Of a stretch of DNA of 20,844 nt, positions 15,391-20,844 are shown in pieces. The DNA is from a bacterium (GTDB lineage Bacteria; Oederibacteriota; CAKKQC01), in assembly GCA_919901855.1 (NCBI GenBank), contig CAKKQC010000017.1, forward strand, positions 1 to 20,844, in the 5' to 3' direction. How positions within the stretch are numbered: position 1 is the first letter of the stretch; every line of letters starts with the position of its first letter. A program made the translations under genes and the position numbers. The notes beneath the pieces were generated by a model, which was not told the DNA's origin, ran no database searches, and saw only the letters and a list, made by a program, of their open reading frames with translations.

Positions 15391-15978
15391 CTAGAACGCG
15401 AACAGCATCGAGAGCAGGCGGGAGATGAGGCCGAGCTTGGCCTTCTCCGACACCGCGCCCCGGCCGGTATACCGGATCTGGGCGTCCGCCACGAGGGTGG
15501 ACAGCACCGAGTTCTCGGCCGTCACATCCTCCGGACGCACGATCCCGGTGATCTCCATGACCTGTTTCTCGTCGTTGACCGTAATGACGCGGTTTCCGTT
15601 GATGACGAGGTTGCCGTTCGGCAGGACGTCGATCACGCGCACCGTGATGCGCCCATGCAGATCGCCTCCGCGCGTCGATTTCCCCCCGCCCTGGAAGTTC
15701 TCTTTCCCCGTGATCCCGAGGTCCTGGAACGGCAGAAGCGTGGAACGCTGGGACCCCCACGTGATCCCGGACGAGGAGGTCTTCTTCGCCTGGGTGTCCG
15801 TCCTGTGCGACGCCGACGCCGATTCGGCGATGTTCACGGTCAGGACGTCCCCGACCTTGAACGCCTTCTTGTCCTTGTAGAGCGAATCTCCGCCGGCCGG
15901 CCACAGCGACTCGGCGAACGCCATCCGCGCGGCCATGCACACGGCCACCACCCCGATGACCCAGCGCAACTGCCTCAT
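15391..15978 (-). CDS. flgH: Flagellar L-ring protein FlgH, apparently without a lipobox
   Basis: A 195-residue outer-membrane ring protein. Conserved blocks are S-L-W (24-26), F-K-V-G-D-V-L-T-V-N-I-x-E-S-A-S-A, then G-K-E-N-F-x-G-G-G, the I-T-V-R-V-I-D-V-L-P-N-G-N-L-V-I-x-G-x-R motif and G-I-V-R-P-E-D-V. The end is I-S-R-L-L-S-M-L-F-A-F. I chose ATG 15978 because AAGGAGG precedes it by six bases; an in-frame GTG 11 codons upstream overlaps the flgA stop and has no such site. Most proteobacterial FlgH are lipoproteins. Here the only cysteine in the signal region (C14) follows V-A-V, which is not a lipobox. The signal ends A-F-A22, which suits signal peptidase I. Confidence 0.95.
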   Translation of the reverse strand: MRQLRWVIGVVAVCMAARMAFAESLWPAGGDSLYKDKKAFKVGDVLTVNIAESASASHRTDTQAKKTSSSGITWGSQRSTLLPFQDLGITGKENFQGGGKSTRGGDLHGRITVRVIDVLPNGNLVINGNRVITVNDEKQVMEITGIVRPEDVTAENSVLSTLVADAQIRYTGRGAVSEKAKLGLISRLLSMLFAF

Positions 15979-16007
15979 ACCAGCCTCCTTGATGCGGGTG
16001 CCCGAGT

Positions 16008-17069
16008 TCACGGCATCACCGCTTCGACCAGTCCGGCCCCCACGACGCGGGCCCGGAGGGACCGCTTCGAGTTCAGGTTAACGACCGTGATTATGTCTCC
16101 CGCGCCGCCCTCTTCCCGCGCCTGCGCCGACGCCCGCGCCTCCACGGACCCGATCCGCGCCACGAGCATGACCTGTGACCCGCGGCGGACCTGGAGGGGC
16201 TGGGCCACCGCCGACCGGCGGACCCACGCGCCCGCCTGCATCGGACGGAGCACCCGCTGCCCCACCAGCGTGTCCCGCGAAGTCGCGGCATCCTCCGGCA
16301 CTTCCGCCAGATCGGCTTCGGCGTCGGTCAGGTCGGCCTCGGCCAGCACCGTGCCCGGCTCGAGAGAGCGAGCGGCCTGGACCCCCGTCACGCGGGCATG
16401 CACGCGATACGAGAGCATCACGCGCGCCACGCGCTCGCCGTCGGCCCACGCCTCCACCATCACCGGCACCAGCCCCACCAGGCGCCGCGCCGAAACGTCG
16501 GCCTTCAGCTCGATCCCGGTGTCCGGCACGTTCAAGGTCCGCGGCACGTCCGGATCCTCGATCCGCACCTCGGCGCCGGGCCGCGCCGCCTTCTTCTCGA
16601 GGAACGCGTGCCCGAACCGCACGAGCTCGTCGCCCGACAACGGCTTGATGGCCGCGGTCACCCGGGCCGTCTCGACCGGTCCCGCGAACTCGACGGTCGC
16701 CCGGAGCCCGCCGGTCCGCAGCCGGCGCCGGACGTCTTCCGGAGTCACCGCCCGCTCGACTCCGGGCTGGGGCACATGCGCGATCCGCATGGCCGCGAGT
16801 TCCTTCAACCGCGCCTCGGGAAGCCCCGAGAGCTCGGCAACGTCCCCGAGCAGGATCCAGTGGCTTCGGATGGCGACCTGCGGCTTGAACGTCACCTGCA
16901 CGACACCCGGCCCCGCCGGAACGCCGGCGGGCTCCGTCGCAATGGAAACGGCAGGTTCCATCCGGCCCTGAGCCTGCGGCAGCACGGGAGCTGCCGAAGG
17001 AACCGCTGCGGGAACTACCGCCGTGACGTGTCCGGCCAATGCGACCGCGAGAGCGACTACAGTCCGCAT
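16008..17069 (-). CDS. flgA: Flagellar P-ring assembly chaperone FlgA
   Basis: A 353-residue periplasmic protein. A signal peptide (residues 1-22) is followed by a Pro/Ala-rich linker (to about 55), a variable N-terminal domain, and a C-terminal SAF-type FlgA domain (about 230-353). Within it A-R-S-L-E-P-G-T-V-L, D-L-T-D, L-V-G-Q-R-V-L-R-P-M-Q-A-G, V-R-R-G-S-Q-V and G-D-I-I-T-V-V-N-L-N-S align with the usual FlgA pattern. FlgA helps FlgI form the P-ring. The protein is longer than the enterobacterial form (about 219 residues), because of the linker and a larger N-terminal half. The start overlaps the flgG stop by one base (TGATG). flgH follows by 29 bases. Confidence 0.92.
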   Translation of the reverse strand: MRTVVALAVALAGHVTAVVPAAVPSAAPVLPQAQGRMEPAVSIATEPAGVPAGPGVVQVTFKPQVAIRSHWILLGDVAELSGLPEARLKELAAMRIAHVPQPGVERAVTPEDVRRRLRTGGLRATVEFAGPVETARVTAAIKPLSGDELVRFGHAFLEKKAARPGAEVRIEDPDVPRTLNVPDTGIELKADVSARRLVGLVPVMVEAWADGERVARVMLSYRVHARVTGVQAARSLEPGTVLAEADLTDAEADLAEVPEDAATSRDTLVGQRVLRPMQAGAWVRRSAVAQPLQVRRGSQVMLVARIGSVEARASAQAREEGGAGDIITVVNLNSKRSLRARVVGAGLVEAVMP

Positions 17070-17860
17070 CAGCGGCGGATGTTGTTGGCGGCCTGAAGCA
17101 TGTCGTCGCTCGTCTGCACGGCCTTCGAGTTGATCTCGTAGGCGCGCTGTGCGACGATCATGTTCACCAGCTCTTCCACGACCTTGACGTTGGACTGCTC
17201 CAGGTACCCCTGGGTCACGGCCCCGAAGCCCTCCTGGCCCGGGACGCCCGTCAGGGGATCCCCGGAGGCCTCGGTCGTCGAGAAGAGGTTCCGCCCCGTC
17301 GCGTGCAGGCCGGCGGGGTTCAGGAACCTCGCAAGCTCGATCTGGCCGACCTGCTCGTTCGTGGAGCCGCCGGGCAGCGCCACGCTGACGGTCCCGTCAC
17401 GGCCGATCACGATCTGAGTGGCCTCCGGCGGGATCGTGATCTCCGGCTCGAGCGGGTTGCCGTCCGAGGTCACCACGCGTCCCGTTGAATCCCGCTTCCA
17501 GGTCCCGTCGCGCGAGTAGGCGATCGAACCGTCCGCCTGGAGGACCTGGAAGAACCCCTCCCCCTCGATCGCGATGTCGAGCGGGCTGTCGGTCTGGATC
17601 ATCTCCCCCTGGAAGAAGATCCGGGGCGTGGCCACCGGCCGGACGCCCTCGCCGACCTGGATCGGCACCGGCGTCTGGACGCCCGGAGCGGTCGGAGGCG
17701 ACCCCGCCGGCTTGATGGTGTGGTAGAGCAGGTCCTGGAAGTCGACCCGCGTCTTCTTGTAGCCCGTCGTCGACACGTTCGCCAGATTGTTGGAAATCGT
17801 GTCGACGTTCATCTGCTGGGCCAGCATGCCCGACGCAGCCGTGTACAGCGCCTGAATCAT
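17069..17860 (-). CDS. flgG: Flagellar distal rod protein FlgG
   Basis: A 263-residue protein of typical family length (260-262). It opens [12 protein letters not shown], followed by the rod/hook signature [13 protein letters not shown] and D-F-Q-D-L-L-Y, which is characteristic of FlgG. The G-E-G-F-F-Q-V block, Y-S-R-D-G-T-W and the C-terminal [20 protein letters not shown] motif complete the family match. FlgG forms the straight distal rod that crosses the P- and L-rings. I place the start at ATG 17860 because AAGGAGG stands seven bases upstream; an in-frame GTG 12 codons earlier lies ahead of that site and has no family counterpart. The stop overlaps the flgA start. Confidence 0.97.
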   Translation of the reverse strand: MIQALYTAASGMLAQQMNVDTISNNLANVSTTGYKKTRVDFQDLLYHTIKPAGSPPTAPGVQTPVPIQVGEGVRPVATPRIFFQGEMIQTDSPLDIAIEGEGFFQVLQADGSIAYSRDGTWKRDSTGRVVTSDGNPLEPEITIPPEATQIVIGRDGTVSVALPGGSTNEQVGQIELARFLNPAGLHATGRNLFSTTEASGDPLTGVPGQEGFGAVTQGYLEQSNVKVVEELVNMIVAQRAYEINSKAVQTSDDMLQAANNIRR

Positions 17861-17946
17861 CTCGGGACCTCCTTGACAGTTTCGGACGGAACCCAAGGGG
17901 CTCCGCGTCGCCGGTCATGTCGAATAGGGGTCCGGGGGGTGCTTGA

Positions 17947-18036
17947 GGAGCCGCCTCCGTCAGTCGGCGGCTCCCACGTCCAGGGCTTCCCTCGCTGCCG
18001 CGAAGCGTCCGCTTCGCCGCGGGTCGTCTTCGACCC
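17947..18036 (-). promoter_or_regulatory. Three hairpins in the flgF-flgG gap
   Basis: Three inverted repeats lie in a 90-base stretch: 17947-17955 with 17966-17974 (perfect 9 bp, ten-base loop), 18000-18007 with 18010-18017 (8 bp, almost no loop) and 18021-18026 with 18031-18036 (6 bp, four-base loop). They occupy the only long gap inside the flagellar operon (17861-18095). No T tract follows. They may control mRNA processing or the FlgF/FlgG ratio. Confidence 0.45.
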
Positions 18037-18070
18037 GGAGGGTCCAGCCTTCATCACTCAGCCATCCCAT
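17960..18070 (-). CDS. Possible 36-residue small ORF between flgF and flgG
   Basis: An ATG at 18070 with GAAGGG four bases upstream opens a frame of 36 codons (MGWLSDEGWTLRVEDD ... EALDVGAAD). The peptide has a balanced composition. Its third-position GC is about 70% by hand count, plausible but somewhat low for this genome. Its stop codon falls inside the loop of the 9-bp hairpin at 17947-17974, an arrangement seen in leader peptides. There is no recognised homologue, and chance is a serious alternative. Confidence 0.2.
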   Translation of the reverse strand: MGWLSDEGWTLRVEDDPRRSGRFAAAREALDVGAAD

Positions 18071-18095
18071 CGAACCCTTCAGTTGTAAGGAAACC

Positions 18096-18872
18096 TCAGC
18101 CGAACCTGCCCACCTGCGTGATGAGCGTGTTGATCGTCTCATCCTGGGCGGTGATCGCCCTCTGGTTCGCCTCGTACGTCCTCAGGGCCTCCAGCATGGC
18201 CACCATCTCGGTCACCGCGTTCACGTTCGACCGCTCGAGGTGGCCCTGAATGACCCTGGACCCGGACGCGCGGAACCGCGCCCCCGGAACCGGAGCCAGG
18301 AGGCTCTCCCCCTCCTTCGTCAGCATCGAGGTGTCGTCCGGCTCGACGACACCCAGCGTCCCCACCGCTTCGCCGTCCAGCAGGATCCCGCCGTCCGCGC
18401 CGATATCGAGGCGGCGCCGCCCAACCATGATCTGGGCGCCCGTGGACGTCAGCACCGGATCGCCGGCCTGCGTGACCAGACGGCCCCGGCCGTCGACGGC
18501 GAAGTCGCCCGCGCGCGTGTAGCGCCGGCCGCGAACCGTGTCCACCATGATGTAGCCTTGGCCCTCGAGCGCCACGTCCGTCGGGTTGTCCGTCTGCATC
18601 AGGCTCCCCTGCGTGTTGTTCGGCAGGATCGCGTCCACGAGCGCGCCCTGCCCCCGCGTCCCGACCTGGGGCGCAAGGTCGGACGTGATGCCGCCGAGCG
18701 AGATGAGCGAATCGTTCAACCGGTGCATGAGCTGGGTGGGATGCGCGCGGATGACCGCCGCGTCCCGCTTGAAACCTGTCGTGCTGACGTTGGCGAGGTT
18801 GTTCGCGATGGCGTCATGGCGCGAGGCTTCGGCGAGCATGCCGGAGGCTGAGGTGTACATTCCGACTATCAT
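18096..18872 (-). CDS. flgF: Flagellar proximal rod protein FlgF
   Basis: A 258-residue rod protein. It begins MIVGMYTSASGM and has the rod/hook signature [16 protein letters not shown] (residues 21-36), then the L-E-G-Q-G-Y-I-M-V region, Y-T-R-A-G-D-F and a C-terminal S-N-V-N-A-V-T-E-M-V-A-M-L-E-A-L-R-T-Y-E-A-N-Q helix. FlgF forms part of the proximal rod and is exported by the flagellar type III system. Its length and first-gene position before flgG fit flgF rather than a second flgG. The ATG has no clear Shine-Dalgarno. A possible promoter (18884-18912) would start the mRNA only a few bases before it, so translation may be leaderless. Confidence 0.93.
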   Translation of the reverse strand: MIVGMYTSASGMLAEASRHDAIANNLANVSTTGFKRDAAVIRAHPTQLMHRLNDSLISLGGITSDLAPQVGTRGQGALVDAILPNNTQGSLMQTDNPTDVALEGQGYIMVDTVRGRRYTRAGDFAVDGRGRLVTQAGDPVLTSTGAQIMVGRRRLDIGADGGILLDGEAVGTLGVVEPDDTSMLTKEGESLLAPVPGARFRASGSRVIQGHLERSNVNAVTEMVAMLEALRTYEANQRAITAQDETINTLITQVGRFG

Positions 18873-18883
18873 GTGCTGGCGAA

Positions 18884-18912
18884 ACCCTATCGCGGAGGGC
18901 GGTTCCTGTCAA
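18884..18912 (-). promoter_or_regulatory. Candidate promoter of the flagellar operon
   Basis: TTGACA (18907-18912, minus strand) is a perfect -35 hexamer. Seventeen bases further on is TAGGGT (18884-18889), a three-of-six match to the -10 hexamer. The distance to the flgF ATG would leave a leader of only a few bases. I see no sigma-54 (-24/-12) or clear sigma-28 motif. The -35 hexamer is also part of a palindromic repeat block, so it could be coincidental. Confidence 0.3.
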
Positions 18913-18913
18913 T

Positions 18914-19036
18914 GGGGGGCCTGGCGCCCCGGGGGGGGGCCGCGCTAGGGTTCATCGAAGGGACAGGTGAACACCGCCTCCTGTCCCGGGGCCTGACACC
19001 GGCCCCAATGCCTCCAATAAACCCCAAGGGGTCAGT
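18914..19036. repeat. REP-like palindrome cluster with a poly-G tract
   Basis: Between flgF and the upstream gene I see successive inverted repeats: 18916-18920 with 18926-18930 (GGGGC/GCCCC), 18960-18967 with 18980-18987 (GGGACAGG/CCTGTCCC, 8 bp), 18988-18993 with 19001-19006 (GGGGCC/GGCCCC, loop TGACACC) and 19022-19025 with 19028-19031. A run of nine G occupies 18931-18939. The style (GGGGCCTGACACC, GGGGTCAG, CCTGTC) resembles extragenic repeats dispersed in many GC-rich genomes. The whole interval 18873-19139 has no coding frame I would accept. Confidence 0.5.
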
Positions 19037-19067
19037 CCGCCTCCGGGAGCCGGTCCTGCCCCCCCCC

Positions 19068-19132
19068 GGACAGCCGAACGGCCCGGTCGAAACGCCCTTG
19101 GCGTCGTTGACCGGGCCGTCGCCCCTCTGTCC
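19068..19132 (-). terminator. Strong hairpin after the PorV-like/Fn3 gene
   Basis: A perfect 11-bp stem, 19078-19088 with 19109-19119, contains a small inner 5-bp stem. It is flanked by an outer pair GGACAG/CTGTCC (19068-19073 with 19127-19132). It lies 20 bases after the TAA of the upstream gene in the direction of transcription. A run of nine C on the plus strand (19059-19067) follows instead of a T tract. It would separate this gene from the flagellar operon or protect its mRNA end. Confidence 0.55.
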
Positions 19133-19139
19133 GGCTGGA

Positions 19140-20690
19140 TTACTGGCGAGGTATCGCGATGAAGGTCTGCTCCGGCGACGGCGGCCCCTCGACCGGCGGG
19201 GTCGACCGCGACACCGAGCGCACGTAGATGTAGTACCGCTCTCCTGCCACCACCGGCTGGGCCCCGCTCGGGCCCGGGAACTGCACCATGCGCACCGTCG
19301 TCGAGCTCAAGGGCTGGGAGTTGTACCGGACGTGTCCCGATCCCGACATCGTTGAGATGTACACGTTATACCCCGCAACGTTCTCCCCCACCGAGCCGCG
19401 CCAGGAAACCGTGATCTCGCCCTCCGCCGCCTGCTGCGTGATCTCGACGGCCCCCAGTTGGGGTGCGATCGGGGTGGCCGGGACCTCGGCCGAACGCTCC
19501 GACTCGAGGGGCGGCTGCGTGTTCGAGATCGCGGTCACCACGAAGTAGTACGTCCGGCCGTTCTCGAGGCCGATGATCCGGGCCGACGACAGCCCCACGG
19601 TGTTGATCTTGCGGTATTCGCCGCCAGGCGCGGTGGAGATGTAGATGTTGTACGCGCCCACCTGGGGCTCGGGGTTCGGCGTCCAGACGAGTTCCACCTC
19701 GCTGTCCTTGGGACTGGCCTTCAACCCGAGGGGAGACGTCGGACGGACGCCGCTGGCCGTCACGCGCCCGAAGCGGATCGCGAAGGAGGCGCGGTGGTTG
19801 TTACCGAGGTTGCCCGCATGGCCCATGTACGCGTAATCGACCTCCCAGTCGGTCGCGCGATACGAAAGCCCCGCGGAGTACCGTCCCGGCAGCGTCGAGA
19901 ATCCCGAATAGCCCAGGCGCACGCCCAGCGCTCCCTCGAAGAACCAGCCCTCCACCCCCGCGTGCAGCGTCGTCGCCGCCGGCTTCGACACGGTCGGGTC
20001 CTTGAAGTTCTCCGCGTCCAGGGCCAGGGTGATCCACCGCTCGAACTGGTACGCCGTGCCCACCCGGATCACGGAGGGGATCGTCTGCGACCCCAGCCCA
20101 CCCGGCTGGCGGATCTCGGTAGAAAGATCCTGCGCCGAGAACCCGAACCGGACCTCCTTGCCGAACCTCGGCAATGGCAACCGGTACAGGACGCCCCAAT
20201 CGAGTCCAAGGCCGTTGCCCCCGACGTCCCGCAGCACCGAGCTCGCGTTGTAGAACTTGATGTTCAGCCCGCCAAAGAACGTACGGTCCTCGGTCAACGA
20301 GGAGGCGAAGGTGGCGTAGAAGACGTCCTCCTTGAGTTTCGCGATGTCTCCGTGGAATCCGGAGAAGTCCTTCCGCTCCCAGGACAGTCCCATGATCGCA
20401 TCCGCCATGACGGGAAACGCCGCCGAGAAGAACAGGTAGGTCACGTTGCCGTCGTAGATCGCGGCGTAGGAGCCGGAGAGTTCCGCGCGGGTGAGCTGAC
20501 CCAATCCCGCCGGGTTCCACCAGACCGAGCTGTTCTCGTCGCTGACCGCCACGAACGCGCCACCCATCCCGAGCGGCCGCGCCCCGATCCCGGTCACACC
20601 GCCCTTGGTGAAGTAGGCGGCCGCCCCGATCGGCAGCAACACGAGCGCCGCCCACAACGCGACGCCGGACCGCAGGCTCCTGGTCAGCAT
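19140..20690 (-). CDS. PorV/UPF0164-like outer-membrane barrel with two C-terminal Fn3 domains
   Basis: A 516-residue exported protein when started at ATG 20690. A signal peptide (about residues 1-24, ending G-A-A-A) leads into the UPF0164/PorV signature G-A-R-P-L-G-M-G-G-A-F-V-A-V-S-D followed by W-W-N-P-A-G-L-G. Beta-strand-like segments continue to about residue 315 (of the 516), followed by two Fn3-like domains. The first (EPQVGAYNIYIST ... NGRTYYFVVTA) closely resembles the Fn3 tail of the 4.2-5.5 kb protein; the second contains V-A-G-Y-N-V-Y-I-S-T and R-Y-Y-I-Y-V-R-S-V. The open frame extends 37 codons further, but a TATAAT box (20716-20721) lies inside that extension, so the shorter start is favoured although its Shine-Dalgarno (AGGA, very close) is poor. 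It is probably an outer-membrane barrel; transport or cargo docking is an inference. Confidence 0.82.
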   Translation of the reverse strand: MLTRSLRSGVALWAALVLLPIGAAAYFTKGGVTGIGARPLGMGGAFVAVSDENSSVWWNPAGLGQLTRAELSGSYAAIYDGNVTYLFFSAAFPVMADAIMGLSWERKDFSGFHGDIAKLKEDVFYATFASSLTEDRTFFGGLNIKFYNASSVLRDVGGNGLGLDWGVLYRLPLPRFGKEVRFGFSAQDLSTEIRQPGGLGSQTIPSVIRVGTAYQFERWITLALDAENFKDPTVSKPAATTLHAGVEGWFFEGALGVRLGYSGFSTLPGRYSAGLSYRATDWEVDYAYMGHAGNLGNNHRASFAIRFGRVTASGVRPTSPLGLKASPKDSEVELVWTPNPEPQVGAYNIYISTAPGGEYRKINTVGLSSARIIGLENGRTYYFVVTAISNTQPPLESERSAEVPATPIAPQLGAVEITQQAAEGEITVSWRGSVGENVAGYNVYISTMSGSGHVRYNSQPLSSTTVRMVQFPGPSGAQPVVAGERYYIYVRSVSRSTPPVEGPPSPEQTFIAIPRQ

Positions 20691-20844
20691 GGTCCTACGA
20701 GTAGCCACCAAACGCATTATACCGGAAGGAGCGGAAAAGAAGAGACGGGAGCATGAAACCGGCGCCGCCGGAAGGCATCTGTTCACAACACCGTAACGCA
20801 ATACCGGACATACCCCGTCTTGTTCATCCCCACCTTGCCCAGCA
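20691..20844. other. Upstream edge without a recognisable gene
   Basis: The 154 bases upstream of the PorV-like gene hold its probable promoter and otherwise no coding frame that I can support. The purine-rich stretch at about 20723-20750 on the plus strand reads as pyrimidines on the transcribed minus strand. Confidence 0.4.
20716..20721 (-). promoter_or_regulatory. Candidate -10 element (GGTATAAT) of the PorV-like gene
   Basis: A consensus TATAAT on the minus strand, preceded by CCGG, lies 25 bases before the chosen ATG. It predicts a transcript start near 20709 and a leader of about 20 bases. The -35 region is pyrimidine-rich (TCTTCT-like) and does not match TTGACA. Confidence 0.45.

Noticed and set aside
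17857-18057. A 66-codon minus-strand frame whose stop overlaps the flgG start (ATGA).
   Set aside because: Its composition is low-complexity (G, S, P, R, T) with no family resemblance, it reads through the flgG ribosome binding site, and the competing frame at 17960-18070 is at least as plausible. The overlap may be chance.
17861-18095. Cyclic-di-GMP or other known riboswitch in the flgF-flgG gap.
   Set aside because: I looked for conserved class I and II c-di-GMP and other familiar riboswitch core strings and saw none; only generic hairpins are visible.
1-20844. CRISPR arrays, transposase genes, integrases or rRNA genes.
   Set aside because: No regularly spaced direct repeats, DDE or recombinase motifs, or rRNA-like sequence were seen.

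Overview
The window is a GC-rich bacterial segment in which every gene I can support lies on the minus strand, so transcription runs from high to low coordinates. Genes for both the P-ring (FlgI) and the L-ring (FlgH) mean a flagellated Gram-negative (diderm) cell. Outer-membrane PorV/UPF0164-like barrels fused to fibronectin type III (Fn3) domains, and a giant secreted Fn3 protein ending in a FlgD-Ig / type IX sorting-like domain, point away from ordinary Proteobacteria. They fit an FCB-like, Elusimicrobiota-like or other candidate-phylum genome. I cannot assign the phylum from sequence alone.

Region 1 (about 20.69-19.14 kb): a PorV/UPF0164-like barrel with two C-terminal Fn3 domains, behind a GGTATAAT promoter-like element and followed by a strong hairpin. 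Region 2 (19.14-18.87 kb): a gene-free stretch of REP-like palindromes and a run of nine G, with a candidate promoter for the flagellar operon.

Region 3 (18.87-9.86 kb): a compact flagellar rod/ring/hook-junction operon in the order flgF, flgG, flgA, flgH, flgI, flgJ (rod-binding domain only), a periplasmic TPR protein, a flgN-like chaperone gene and flgK. Several junctions are one-base stop/start overlaps (TGATG or TAATG). Only the flgF-flgG gap (235 bases) is long; it holds hairpins and a possible 36-residue ORF. FlgK is enlarged by an insert that looks like two flagellin-type IN motifs. No flgL follows flgK in this window.

Region 4 (9.83-3.32 kb): in the place where flgL often sits, there is a three-gene unit. 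It encodes a 1.45-thousand-residue cysteine-rich Fn3 protein with a sorting-like C-terminal domain, a PorV-like barrel with an Fn3 tail whose GTG start overlaps the previous stop (GTGA), and a TPR lipoprotein. In known type IX secretion, PorV is the outer-membrane shuttle that binds cargo C-terminal domains. A translationally coupled cargo and PorV homologue next to flagellar genes is the most interesting arrangement here.

Region 5 (3.3-0.08 kb): tRNA-Arg(CCT) with an unusual hairpin leader and two tRNA-5'-end-like repeats upstream. It is followed by an FmdB-type zinc ribbon protein, a PgsA-type CDP-alcohol phosphotransferase and a DUF2723 membrane glycosyltransferase-like protein with a TPR tail. 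These look like housekeeping and envelope genes that may share one transcript.
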